In this document: piece by piece, positions 39,496-51,291 of the stretch
Layout: each line of letters starts with the position of its first letter
How positions within the stretch are numbered: the first letter of the stretch is position 1
Origin: Phlegmacium glaucopus
Taxonomy: Eukaryota > Basidiomycota > Agaricomycetes > Agaricales > Cortinariaceae
DNA: 64,000 bases
NCBI GenBank assembly: GCA_015039465.1
Contig: MU130363.1
Span: 86,393-150,392 of the forward strand
Reading direction: 5' to 3'
Program-made: the position numbers and the translations under genes
Notes under the pieces: generated by a model
Told to the model about the DNA's origin: nothing
Database searches by the model: none
What the model saw: the letters and a program-made list of their open reading frames with translations, nothing else

Positions 39496-40046
39496 AGGCA
39501 CCATTTGAGTAGATTTTCATGAGCCAATTTCCTTCAAATTGAGGTACAAAAAAATTAGTGATGGGCAGGGGTTTGGGAAACCCCTGGGGTACAAGGGTAA
39601 GGGTAAGGAGGGTCAGGGTCAGGGTACAGATTTTTTGACCCTTGAAAAACCCTTACCCTTCTGGAGGGGTCAGGGTATTTTTGGGAATTTTTATTTCTCT
39701 GGTTTAGCAATAGATTTTAAACGAAATAGAGAGGGTTTGACTACTGATTGTTGTGAAAGCAGTGAGGCCTCTTTAGATTGCTTTTTCTCTGATTTAAAGT
39801 CAATTTTATAGATACACAACAGTTAGATCACTCTGATATCAGAGAAATAAAAATTCCCAAAAATACCCTGACCCCTCCAGAAGGGTAAGGGTTTTTCAAG
39901 GGTCAAAAAATCTGTACCCTGACCCTGACCCTCCTTACCCTTACCCTTGTACCCCAGGGGTTTCCCAAACCCCTGCCCATCACTAATTTTTTGTACCTCA
40001 ATTTGAAGGAAATTGGCTCGTGAAAATCTACTCAAATGGTGCCTAT
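39494..40046. repeat. Foldback element B (inverted repeat, arms about 207 bp, 139-bp loop)
   Basis: Arm 1 is 39494-39700 (ataggcaccatttgag ... ttatttctctg); arm 2 is 39840-40046 (cagagaaataa ... ctcaaatggtgcctat), its near-exact complement. The arms contain the G-rich repeat and long read-through frames that are mirror images of each other, so they are not genes. The element directly abuts foldback A, sharing the junction near 39494. Confidence 0.9.
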
Positions 40047-40285
40047 TATGATGTTCCCATGATAAAAAGGGCCATATATTATATTGTGGCTCATAGATCT
40101 ACACTCAAATATTTTTGTTGACTTTGTTTGTCCATGACTGTAGGCTAGTCTAACTAGTTACAGAAAGAATGAACCTAGCCCTATATAGCACTCCATAGTG
40201 CTGTATAGCATCAAGCCATTTCCAGATAGTGTCACCATGACACTGGACAGCACTATAAACAAAAGAACCTTTTCTATGGTTCTAT

Positions 40286-40321
40286 GGTGCTGTCCGGTGC
40301 TGTCCGGTGCTGTCCGGTGCC
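40286..40321 (+). repeat. 10-bp tandem repeat (ggtgctgtcc)n
   Basis: Three and a half exact units. The surrounding text (tccatagtgctgtatagcat ... ggacagcactata) repeats the same core in inverted orientation, so the patch can form a local hairpin. Confidence 0.9.
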
Positions 40322-40485
40322 AGTAAGCTGACCCCAAGTTTGCTGATGTATCCATCAGATCACTCATGCAAGTTGATGCAACAACCATGCCTCTCAGTTT
40401 CTATCCTCTCCAAGGGGGACCCAGGCTGTTGTTCTGTGACCCGAGGTAGGAGGGGGGGTCCAGCCCGGGGGGCTTAATTTTTTTA

Positions 40486-41251
40486 CTAAAACCATTCCAC
40501 TGGTGCGTGAAATGGAGGATCCTGGACAGGATGCAGATGAAGGTTGGCGAGAAGCAGAAGTGGCACTGGCACCGGCCTAATAAACTTGTTGGCGGCACTC
40601 GAAAGAGCAAAAATAGCATCCGAATCCGTACGCAATGCAGACGAGCCAGCTCGAGGGCGTATTGGTGGATTCAGATGAGTCTGAGCAACGACAAGACCCT
40701 CGCGCCCAGATGCTGATTCCGTATTCGTGGAGGTCTTTGTAGGCAGAGTCCTTGCACGACGTGGGTTCTCTACCTCTGTGTTCTTGGCCGAACACACACG
40801 ACCGGTATTATTCGTTGGTGCTGCATTTCGTGGTGACGGTGATGGGCGAGTGCGACCATGATCCGCTGAGGTTTTCTTTACTGGCGTTGTATTAGCTTTG
40901 CCGCGTCGCAGGTCAGCTAGGTCGTCCAGTTGTACTAGGTTAGATTTTCAACATATTAATCTCAAGGACGTTGATCCAACTAAGCTTACCAGAAATATCA
41001 CCAATGCTGCCACTATTTCCATGAGGATCCCGAACAGGGGAGATTTTTGTTTTCTTTGTTTCGATGTTCAATGTTGCTGCTGCACGTTTCAAAGTCGAAC
41101 TGGGAGTGCTGGCTTCTTTTGTAGAAGATTTTTTACGACCAGCAGGAGATGCTGCAACTCCAACCTTTGCCACTCGGGGTCGTGCAGGTGACGGAGCCAC
41201 TTTAGGGATAGGCTCTGCCGCCTGTGCTGTAGTAGATGCTACTCTCTTCAT
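40486..41251 (-). CDS. Hypothetical basic, disordered Ser/Pro/Lys-rich protein
   Basis: ATG at 41251 (MKRVASTTAQAAEPIPK) opens a low-complexity basic region (PSPARPRVAKVGVAASPAG, RKKSSTKEASTPSS). A phase-1 intron (donor GTAAGCTT near 40989, acceptor CCTAG near 40935) joins GDIS to VQLDDLADLRRGKANTTPVK, continuing with GRTRPSPSPRNAAP and a Leu/Pro tail ending HAPVEWF at the stop near 40486. The frame is open upstream to 41350 from a non-ATG codon. No domain is recognised. The stop lies at the edge of the repeat island, so the C-terminus may be altered by an insertion. Confidence 0.5.
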
Positions 41252-42405
41252 CCTTCTTAAGGCTACTTCCGAACTTCGTGCAGAACTAGGAATGAGATGG
41301 GAGGTGGGAAAATTTGCCAGCGATTTCAGATCGAGATGGTCAAGGCCCAAGGGTTGGAAGGTGTATAAAGTTTAAAAGTAAATATCGCATTGGCAGTGGA
41401 ATATTGTTCTAGTCAAACGGGTGACGGGAAGTGTGAATGAAGATGAGCGATTCCAATCTTGTTGGTTGTTGTGGAACATGGTCAAACAAGTATCCAGGCT
41501 CGGAGTGGCGATGTACTAGGCGAATGGTCATATCTCGCGATCTCAGGTGTTGTTGAGAGAAGCTGTCCAAAAGCCTCGGTGTCTATGATACTCTATGGCG
41601 TCATTGGGTGTGATATCGATGGAGGAGAATATATGTAGCCTGCACAAAGCGAGAAAGGATTGGCATGTTAGCACAACAGCCTTCACATATTGAAGACCGT
41701 CATCGTTATCGTTCACGAGAATGTCGAGGAAGTTTCCATTATGAAATCACCTGTCACCAATGTCAAGTTCGTATCATTTGTCGTATTTCTTCTGTACCAA
41801 AGTGATTCGGTGGATCTGAATAATTGAAAATAAGATTTCGAGTGCTTGTTGCAATAATAATGAAGGCGGACTATCGTTGGCTCGCAATCGCAAGGGGTGG
41901 CCATTCGGGCTGCAAGCTAGATACGTGCAATTCATTAACTCCCGTCTTCATCATCTTTGCAGTGCTTCCGGTGAACATAGTGTTGGCAGGAAAGTGTCTA
42001 GTTATGTTTAATATTCATGCCTAAAGCTTAGAGCCGTAAAGTATTAAGTATATGGAGTTCAGGCGTGATTGTTCAACGTTCGGAAAATAATATGATTGTC
42101 AAAATGTAGGAAAGGTCTGACACTCACGACACTACAGATAAAGTGGGTAAGTTCTTATACCCAGCCAGGCATTCCTCTACGCTTTACCTGAATCGCCTCG
42201 TCTTATGTAGAGGTCAATAGGACGGGCACTGTCTAAGAGGTTGCGGTGAGAAAGCCTCCAATGGCAGAAAAAAAACTATATAGGCCGCCTTGTTTGTTCT
42301 TGCTTGGCTGATGCATCAACCAATTCAAATATTTTTCTGAGGACTGTAAGTATCTGGCTTTTTCGGAAATACATAAGTATCAGAGAGGGGCGTAAGATCG
42401 AGGAA
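41252..42405. other. Spacer of about 1.15 kb with no recognised gene
   Basis: Short open frames near 41713-41904 and 41824-42024 have no recognisable features. Includes the upstream flank of the hypothetical gene and the 3' flank of the SRP receptor gene. Confidence 0.4.
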
Positions 42406-43401
42406 TCAAAAATTGCTTTCTATCCACTCCTGCAAGGGGTCCAAACCGCTCCCGCCACTGGTTTTCTCGTCCGATTGTGACGCGTTGGGTACGGCCGATG
42501 TGCCTAAGAACGCTATTTCTCCACCTTCCCAGTCATCAAACTTGAATGTCGAGCCTTCTTTTTCGCCGCATTCCAGTCCTCCCATATCAGACCTTTCACC
42601 CTCCGCTCCTAACCCTTCAATGTTGATGCCTCCGCGTTGTGAAAGTCTCCGTTTCTCAAGTTCTCGCTCAAGGATAGTCTTTACTCGATTAACGGCAAGA
42701 GTAGCTGCATTTGTATGTGATGATGATCCGGTTTTGAGCAAATCCGATTTGTGAGCTACAATAAGTAGAGATGGTTGTGACTGTGATGGTGGAAGAGAAG
42801 TGAGCGCATGCAAGATATGGTGAAGATGCCTTTTAAAGGTTATGAGATTAGACTGTAGTGATATTAGGGAGCAATAAGAACTCACTCCGCAACTGCAGGA
42901 GCATTTCGTGAAACGGAATTTGTATCGACGACAAATCCCACAGCTTTTGCATCAGACAAATGGTCTTGAAATTGATCCCTTAGCCTTGGGTGACCAGGAA
43001 TATCTATCAGTCTGATCGACTTGTTCGATGATAATGTCATAGTAGATATATTTGTCTGCATTGAAGTCTGGGTTGGCAATGTCTGACTATAGGCCAACTA
43101 CTTGACTTTAGAAGTATCGAATTATATTTGAACTCAAAACTTACCTGGGATAGAATAGCAGTTTTTCCGCCATCTGGAGGCCCGACAAGTAGCAAATGAT
43201 TTCCTTTGGATGTCGACAGTCTCTTGTTAAGGAAGCTAGTCACTGCAACATGTCAGCTGGCGTTCGAACTATGATTGGGATTGAAATACCAGCAAGAAGG
43301 AAAAATGCAATTAGAAAAGCACAGATCATCAAGGTTTGAGGGGAGAAGGGGCTTGAGAGAGGTAAAACCTCAGCGGTTTCATGAGGTCGTCCGTCGTCCA
43401 T
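42406..43401 (-). CDS. SRP102: Signal recognition particle receptor subunit beta
   Basis: An ER membrane GTPase that anchors SRP receptor alpha for cotranslational targeting. ATG at 43401 (MDDGRPHETAEV). One N-terminal transmembrane helix (LMICAFLIAFFLLAGISIPI) is followed by TSFLNKRLSTSKGNHLLLVG. G1 is GPPDGGKTAILSQ, followed by QTSMQTNISTMTL; G3 is IRLIDIPGHPRLRDQF, then AKAVGFVVDTNS; G4 is LLIVAHKSDLLKT. The tail has VNRVKTILERELEKRR and ends DPLQEWIESNF. Introns lie near 42850-42885 and 43090-43150, plus one within the N-terminus. Length and order fit SRPRB. The glycine-rich insert before the C-terminal helix is longer than in yeast. Confidence 0.94.
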
Positions 43402-43673
43402 GGTGTTAGTTCTGTGTAAGGATGTCTGGAATTGATACATATGGTATGCACAATTATGTACAACGTTCAACACTGCCACTGATTCTCGTAGTCTAAATAT
43501 ATTGCTCTTCATCATAACTTGGAATCAGGCTATAATCCGCAGATTTTGTTCGTATCACATTTTGACTAAGAACAACACATGGGTACTACGCGACGGGGAC
43601 GACCATACATATACGATAAACAAGTGATTCCGACGAGCCCTACCCGATCACTAATTCAATGCCCTACATCTAT

Positions 43674-45210
43674 TTAGCGGCCAGCAGGGTCATTGACGTC
43701 CCCAGAAATGTCGGTGGGCTGGATGTTGATACCGGTTGAGAAGGTCTTTGTTGCTGCAACGGTGGCACTAGCGGATGCAGCGCTGTCCGTGGCAGTAATT
43801 GCACTTGAATCAGTGGTCGAGACGAGGGAAGCCGAGTCAGTGGCAGTGGCGGTCATTGCGCTTGAATCAGTGGTCGAGGCAAGGGAAGCCGAGTCAGTGA
43901 CAGTGGCGGTCATTGCGCTTGAATCAGTGGTCGAGGCAAGGGAAGCCGAGTCAGTGGCGGTGGCAGTCATTGCGCTTGAATCCGTGGTCGAGGCAAGGGA
44001 AGCCGAGTCAGTGGCAGTGGCCGTCGCCGTCGAGTTTGAGCTATCGGTCGCAGTCGCTGCTGAGGCCGAGCTATCAGTCGCTGTCGCAGTGTAATCTGAG
44101 CTACCGGTAGCTGTTGCGGTGATATTTGAACTGTTGGTAGCAGTTGCGCCTGAATCGGTTGACGTGCTGGAACTAATTCAAACAAACATATACGGAATGC
44201 AGAGAAATTCTCGTACTCAGTGGATCCGGTGGAAGAGCCATCGCTGGTAGAGCTGCCAGAAGAGGAGCTGCTGACGCAACTGCACGTTGACATATCAGGA
44301 GTCATGTCCAAAGGACAAGTGCCAGCTAAAATGGAACATTGTCACTAACGACTAGGCGATCAACGTCGCATCCACTTACTGGAACCAAAAGGAGCAAGTG
44401 GGCTATTGGGAGAACCGAAGATACCAGGGTTGGCTCCTGACATTTGTGCATTGCACACTCCGACCAACTCTGGGTTAATAGGTCTCTTTAAACAATAAAA
44501 GCTTGAAGGAATGACGCCGAGAATTTCAGCAGAATTCCTGTAATGCATGCGGTACTTAAGAGCGAAATTGATCAATGAGTCCTTGTTTCTGATTCCCTTG
44601 GATTTTGCGAAGGTGATCATGGAGTCAGCAATGTGTTGTTGGTCGCAAGGATTGGCGTATTCAGAAAGGGCGTTGATACCAGCAAACCCGGCAAGTCGGC
44701 TGCATGGATCATGGGTGTAAATATCACCACCACTGCTCAGGCATAGGGATTCCCAGGTTTCAACGAAAGAAGAGATTTCGAGGGTTGACTCTTCAGAAAG
44801 TCCAAACTCGATAAGTGAACGACGGGAGCCGGTGAGAATGGCAGAGGTCAGACTGCCTGCAGTGGGAACAGCGTCTGGGGCTCCGGTAATATCTGTGGGG
44901 AACAGGCTGGGAAGAGTCAGGTCACTGGGAATTGCCAGGTTCGTCACAGAAGCGTCGGTTGAAGTAGGCACCAACGAAGGTACGCTCCCACTGAGTGAAG
45001 CGCACTGAGGTGGAATATTCATACGACTAGACGTTCATGGTAAATTAAATATGAATATTTGTAAGAAGAAATTTGAAACTACCTCTCCAAGATGTAACGG
45101 CGAGCCAAAGGTTGGGCGCCATTGTGCCTACGGAAAATGGCATGATTTCCGAGGGGAGAAGCGGTGACAGCAAGAGTGACGGAAAGAAGGATTAAAGAGA
45201 GGGTCTTCAT
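43674..45210 (-). CDS. Secreted Cys- and Ser/Thr-rich protein with tandem-repeat tail
   Basis: ATG at 45210 encodes a signal peptide (MKTLSLILLSVTLAVTASPL) and a basic propeptide-like site (ARR). The mature domain holds several Cys (QCASL, ESLCLSSGGD, DPCSRLAGF, YANPCDQQHI, SFYCLKRP, VGVCNAQMSGANPGIFG, TCSC). A helical stretch reads MITFAKSKGIRNKDSLINFA. A phase-2 intron (donor GTACGAG near 44218, acceptor TTAG near 44176) leads into a Ser/Thr/Ala tail of about 165 residues with a 19-residue repeat. TAA lies at 43674-43676. No GPI signal, so probably an O-glycosylated secreted or wall protein of unknown role. Confidence 0.75.
43774..44020 (-). repeat. 57-bp minisatellite inside the Ser/Thr tail
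   Basis: The landmark gccgagtcagt recurs at 43831, 43888, 43945 and 44002, exactly 57 bp apart. It encodes 19-residue units of the type DSASLASTTDSSAMTATAT. Because 57 is a multiple of three, unit number can change without frameshift. Confidence 0.92.
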
Positions 45211-46007
45211 GTCGAGATAAGATAGAAGTATCGAAAAAGGGTTGCAAAAGAAAAAAGAAGTCGAAAAAAAGAATTAAAAAGATTGAGGAGCAACCTGGCT
45301 CAGAAAAAAAAGATTAAACGAAGAACGGCCTGACAAGAATGGGGAATCTAGGTACCGACGGCCTTTATACTTTCATGCGTTGCTGTGTGACACTGGCAGT
45401 ACAGCTTTCCCTGTCTCAAAAAAGATCTATCTGCTGCATGTAGCGCCGAGTTACTGATCGGGTATAGCGACAAGAGAGCTTTACATCTTGCAGATGACCC
45501 ACAGTTGAAAATAAAATGATCATTGTCCAAGTTGTGACGAGAAATTGCAATGGATTTGGCTATACATCACTGGCTGGTTCGAGGCAAAAAGATGAAACAC
45601 CTGGTATCATGTCATGAATTGGAGCGCGCAGTCGTCTGTCATGAGCAATTGAGAATCAACAATCATGGATACCTAGTCATAACCAGGTTGTAGATGCAAC
45701 CACGCCAGTTGTCACAGGGCTAATCAGCATCACATCTGCCAATCCTCAGGTAGACAACCTGCAGCGCGATCATTGGACAACCCGGGCCAGAGCTGACAGT
45801 TACCTAGAGACATTCGGAAGCAACATAATTCGTTAATAATAAGTTTGGGGATCATCAGAACAGCACCAGACAGGGATGGGGATTTGAAATGATGTGAGGT
45901 TACCTGTGTGGCATCTAATCAAATTTTAATTTTCAATGGCAGATCACGTGGTAACTTTTTTTTTGCCTAGCTTCAAGCTTGGATAGAAATCCCTCAATGT
46001 TAACAAA
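45211..46007. other. Divergent promoter region, 797 bp
   Basis: Lies upstream of both the secreted protein gene and UTP21. Poly-A/AG tract at about 45240-45320 just before the minus-strand gene. No genes recognised. Confidence 0.45.
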
Positions 46008-49000
46008 ATGGTGACCACAACTTCCAATATCTCAAGCGATACCTCTCCTCCGCCTCCTCGCAAAAAACTCCGTAAGGAGAATTCGGTTACCCCAGGTCAA
46101 AAAAGAAAGGATGAGCCTCGTCTTTTTGTACCATTCAGAGCTCTCGGACTTGTCACAAATCACATCCCATTCGTATTACAGACTCGATCGCACAAGGGAG
46201 CAACAGATGGTCCAAGAATACATCTTCTAACCTGCCTTGGACGATCATGGGCTTTATGGGAAGGAGGAAAGATGGGCTTGCTGTTTGTTGGTATGTAGGT
46301 TCGTTACGGTCAAAACAATCAGTCCGGAACTCTCATGTCGCGCTATAAACAGGTCCAGACGCACCCGCCCATATATCTAGTATGGCCATGGATGGAGATG
46401 CAGTGTGGATTGCATCAGGAATGTATGTCATCCGATATTTACGCGGAAAAGAAGTCAGCCTTTTCTTTTACTTTATTGGGGTCCAGTTTCGTTAAATCGT
46501 TTCAGGTGTTACGGTTATCAAATCCGCTTGGAACCAGTCTATCCTTCGTTACAATATTCGGATCTCAATTACTGGCTCTAAACGAACAAGGCGATAAGAT
46601 GTTTATATGGAATACCCTTGACGGTGGTAACTATTTTTTCCACATGACACGAGCTATGGATTCTGATAATTCATATGTCTGTGTAGAATTTGTAGCAAAT
46701 ATTGCTTTCGATCCCGGCTTCACGGCCACTTCCATTCTCCATCCTGCGACTTATCTCAATAAAGTCGTTGTAGCAAGCAGCCAAGGTGGTATGCAGTTAT
46801 GGAACATCCTTACTCGGTAATTTTCTTTCCTCCAGAAACTTTGTTATCTGAAAATTAAATTGAATATCTAGAACTTGCATCTATCGGTTCTCTCCTGCGA
46901 AATTGGTCTCATCCTCGTCAACTTCGGGTTTCGGTGCAGTATTGAGTTTGGTTCAATCACCTGCAATTGATGTTGTGGGTATTGGCTTTGCATCTGGAGA
47001 GATATCCGTCCATGATATCCGCGCAGATGAACGGTTGATGCGAATGTTTATGGAAGGTGGCGGTATAAGATCACTTGGTTTTCGAAGTGGCGAGTATTTC
47101 CTGCATTGACTTAATTTGTCAAACTAATCCCCCCAGTCAGACGGACATCCGATTCTGGCTTCGGCTTCGTCGGCGGGACACATTGCTTTGTGGGATTTGA
47201 ATGCTGGTGGTCGACTACTACATATGATTCGAGGTGCCCATGACGGGGCAATAACTGCAGTTGAATGGGTACCCGGTCAGCCAGTCCTCATCACATCAGG
47301 CGAAGATAACAGCGTGAAGGTCAGAGTGTTGACCAGATATTTTAAACATAGCTGACCTTTAACATTCAGCAATGGCTTTTCGAGTCTCCTACCGCCCCTC
47401 CCAGACTTCTAAAATTCCGGTCTGGTCATCACGCACCCCCTCATCTTATTCGGTACTACGGTGACGACGGGAAACAATTGCTTACTGCGTCGAGAGATCG
47501 CAGTTTGCGCTGTACATCTGTTGTGAGAGACTCGAGATCCTTCGAATTGTCACAGGGTACCGATACACTTTATTTTATCGAAAATGCCAACGCTGACGAA
47601 CCTTTGAAGGATCTTTGCTAAAAAAAGCAACGTCACTCTCAATCCCTCTTGCCTCTCTGAAGTTCCCCCCAGTCGTTTCAATATCCTACTCATCATCTCG
47701 GGCGAAGGATTGGGACGACATTGTTACTGCCCACACTGACGAACCATTCACTCGTACGTGGACGATGCTTGGTAAAAGGGTTGGGAAACACAGCTTGGGA
47801 CTAGCAGACAGTCATAAAAGTAAAAATAAGGGCAAGGACCTGGGCAACATAGGTTCAATCAAGGTAAATCATATCTTTCATCGAAAAGTACGATTTTGAA
47901 TCTTAAACTTCGTGACAGGCGGTATGCGTTACTGCATGTGGAAATTTTGCTCTGGCTAGTTCTTCGGCTGGCCAGATCAATATGTGGAATATGCAATCTG
48001 GCATACAGCGAAAATCATATACCTTGGGCCCATGTCCACCTGACGTAGCTGCTCGGTTTTATTCTGGTACCGTCAAACGAAGCGACAGATCAATGACTGG
48101 ACTAGCAACCGATTCTTTAAATAGTCTCGTGATTGCTAGCACTCTGGATGGGACGCTTAACGTCGGTTTATATGCGTTTCATTATATATTTCGTGACTGA
48201 CACTTTGTTATAGTTCTTTGACTTCCAGACGACAAAATTGGAATATACGCTTGTGCTACCATCAACAGCCCCGTCAATACTGCTGCACCGTGACAGTGGG
48301 CTCCTTGCCATCATATGTGATGACATGGTTGTCCGTATCGTGGATATCGAAACCCGGAGGATTGTCAGGGAGTTGACCGGGTTCCAAAGTCGTATACTTG
48401 ACATCGTGAGTTACGTCACAGTTCTATATACAAAACATTCTCACATATGCACTGACAGACTTTCTCCCCTGACTCACGGTGGTTAGTTGCAACGGCTTTG
48501 GACTCCGTTATACGAACATTCGATGTACCCACTGGTCGTTTGATCGATGCATTCCGCACATCCAGTGTAGCTACTAGTGTATCATTCTCCCCTTCAAATG
48601 ACTTCCTTGCCACTGCCCATGTAGATAGCGTAGGAGTGTTCTTATGGTGAGCAATGTCAGGAAAAATCATCGAAATCCACTAATATGTTTAATGCAGGGC
48701 CAACCGTGCTCAATACGCAGAAGTATCTTTCCAGAGTGTGAGTGACAATGACGTCTTTGACGTCTCTCTCCCTTCGATGCAGGGACTTGCAGAAGATGAA
48801 GGTTAACATCTTTCCAATGTATTTTATTTGCTTTTAACTTATTTTTTTAGACCTCGACGCGCTTTCGGCGCTGACGGTATCCGAAGCACCGATCGATGTA
48901 TTTTCAACACCACCCCAATTGGATGGCGAGTTGATTACTCTGACACTTCTTCCTCGTTCGCGGTGGCAGACTCTCCTCAACCTTGAAGTTATACAGGCAT

Positions 49001-49632
49001 GAGATTTTACCCATTTACCAACGCCGTGACTGACTGCCGCTCTTCAGCAAAGAAACAAACCAAAAGAACCACCAAAGGTTCCCGAGAAAGCACCTTTCTT
49101 CTTACCAACCCTGCCTGGTGTCGAAACACGTTTTGCTTCTGAGGTAAAAGACCCGGCGAAAGATGCGAAGAAGAGCACTCGTAGATTAGAGAAGGCCGTC
49201 CATGGAATGGAAAGTGTCTTTGCTCAGAAGCTTGCAGCTGAGGTTGTTGATGGAGATTGTGAGCCCATTTTCGATTTACTCCATAGCTAGCATTTAACTG
49301 ACGTTCGTAAAGACGAGGCTTTTTTCAACTATGCAAAGATGCTCTCGCCCGCTGCTCTAGAACTAGAACTAAGGTCTTTAGTCACGATGGATAGCCTTTC
49401 ACTTTTCATCAATGCACTGTCTCAACGACTGCTTTCGCATCGAGACTTCGAAGCCGTACAGACTTTGCAGAATGTGTTCTTACGCATGCATGGCGATGTT
49501 CTGATTGCGAACCCAGAAATAAAGCTCAAGCTTGAAGAACTGATGGGGGTGCAGCGGAAAGAGAGCCAAAAGGTGCTAGAATTGATTGCTTCTTCGTTGG
49601 GAACTTTAGGTTTTGTCAGGGATACCTTGTAA
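46008..49632 (+). CDS. UTP21: U3 snoRNP / small-subunit processome protein Utp21 (WDR36)
   Basis: Acts in the nucleolus in 18S rRNA processing. ATG 46008 (MVTTTSNISSDTSPPPPRKK). RLFVPFRALGLVTNHIPFVL is the conserved Utp21 opening. Tandem propellers follow: WEGGKMGLLFVG, ALNEQGDKMFIWNT, VVVASSQGGMQLWN, GFASGEISVHDIRADE, GHPILASASSAGHIALWDLN, GAITAVEWVPGQPVLITSGE, LTASRDRSLRCTS, NFALASSSAGQINMWNMQSG, IICDDMVVRIVDIETRRIV, FSPDSRWLVATALDS. The C-terminal Utp21 domain follows: SVSDNDVFDVSLPS..., KAPFFLPTLPG, SPAALELELRSLVT, LSQRLLSHRDFEAVQTLQN and FLRMHGDVLIANPE. Stop near 49632. More than ten short introns. A firm match in order and content. Confidence 0.95.
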
Positions 49633-49928
49633 ACGACATATGTACTCGGTACACTACAAAATTTTACGTCCCTCAGGTTAGATTCGAGTGGTCCTTGGTT
49701 ATTTAAATCGACGATGGTCAAGTGCTTTTCTCCAAGTCGTGCAACCATTGACAATCGCAGACCTGCAACTCTCATTGACCACACTTCCATGTCCCCTCAA
49801 AGACACTATACCCGTTGCCGTCTGATTATAATACTAGTAAATATATAGCACAAGATCAGGCGCAACGATAAACATCGACCTCCATCTTTCCTTTTCGGTC
49901 TTGCTGGCATCGTCTGAGTTTCATCAGA

Positions 49929-51060
49929 CTATCTGGCTAGACTTTCTACCTCGGTTTTCAAGTCAAATATTTCGGGCAGGGTAATGTCACAACTTCCGAG
50001 GAAAAGAAAATCGGCTTCATCACATTTGTTCGGTGGATGTATATCGAAGATGGCCACCTTGCCTTTATGCTCTTTGACTTGAGATGCAAAACCGGACGCA
50101 GGTTGTACCTGCCGAATATAACCTCAGTATCGCTGAACGACGTCCAAAATTTCAAAATAGCCCAGAAACCTACGGTAGAAGAAGTGCCCACCACAATCAG
50201 GAGATCACACCATGTTATTTTCCTGGCAATCTCCCCCATCAAAGGTGGAATCTCGCCAAACCAAACCACATCTGGCCTCAAAAGGCCGCCACATCGTCCA
50301 AAGCGATTAGATCCTGACCATTCATCGCCTCCACAACGGGGTAGTTTGTCAGTGGAGATGTCAATAAAATTGCTGGGATTTATACAATCTTTGAGCGATG
50401 CTGCAAGGTGACGATCGTAGCCATGCTTCACGTGGTTACAAGAAAGGCAGCGGGTCTTGAATAGCGATCCATGCATTTGGATAAGAGTCTCAAGGGCTGT
50501 TGTAGCTTCAGATTCAGGAAGCAGTTGCAAGGAACGCAGTGAAAGATCGTCAATGTTCTGTGTAACGTGCAATGGGCGGACCATGGCAGAAGGGGTGATA
50601 CGCTTCATAACAGATGGGAGATTCAGCGCAGCGATGGCGAGGTGCCCATTGTTGGGCTCAGCATCAAGGCATCTAGAGAGTAAATGAATCGTAGTCCGGA
50701 TATAACTAATTTTTTTCCTACATCAGGCGTCGGTGATGATAGAATTGCCAAGAGCCACTGGGATCCTCTTTAAATGTTTCAACTAATCCATACTTAACTA
50801 TTTTCTAGTACAAGCATCAAAGAACATGATAAATTCAACACAAATACAGAGTTACTTACTGGATCTGACCACTGTGAATCCGAAGATCCACGATAAGTCG
50901 CAATCCCTAAGCAAAGATTCCTGTGGTAAATAAATATTCCGTCTCCATGTATTTAGTATATACCTGAAGGAGCGGATAAACCAGCGCCTGATAGTACGAT
51001 GATGTTCTTGGAAGAGTCAAGAACTTTTCTGAACTCGGTAACATCAGAAGAAGGTGCCAT
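49929..51060 (-). CDS. NAD-dependent protein deacylase, sirtuin (SIRT5-like)
   Basis: ATG at 51060 (MAPSSDVTEFRKVLDSSKN). The NAD-binding GAGxS motif (IIVLSGAGLSAPSG) and TYRGSSDSQW follow, then GLVETFKEDP. Further motifs are PNNGHLAIAAL, TQNIDDLSLRSL and MHGSLFKTRCLSCNHVKHGY, with a catalytic His and the first zinc Cys pair. The second Cys pair lies in the CGGDEWSG...GRCGGLLRPDVVWFGE region, followed by DLLIVVGTSSTVYPAAGFA and SCDITLPEIFDL. The last intron removes the read-through seen after TVGF. The stop is TAG at 49929-49931. TQNID plus RPDVVWFGE resembles class III (SIRT5) enzymes; I do not see the residues defining desuccinylase specificity clearly. Confidence 0.92.
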
Positions 51061-51291
51061 CGATTTCCAATACTTTTATCAATTTCTGCAAAAAGACAGG
51101 AAGGCTAGATTTATTTGAGATTTATGTACTGGGGAATGAGCGCTGGGCTTAAGGAAGTGACGCGCTAGTCACATAGTCACGCCGCTCAACTTTATGCGTT
51201 ATAATCAAGAAATTCAATTAGCCTTTTATTACTCACTGTGGACTTAGTTCTCTTTCAGCTCAAGGGCTCAAGTGCACATATCGTGAATATT

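Noticed and set aside
39539..40035. Open frames of 70-90 residues on both strands
   Set aside because: They are mirror images produced by the inverted repeat arms; the translated text is low-complexity Gly/Lys.
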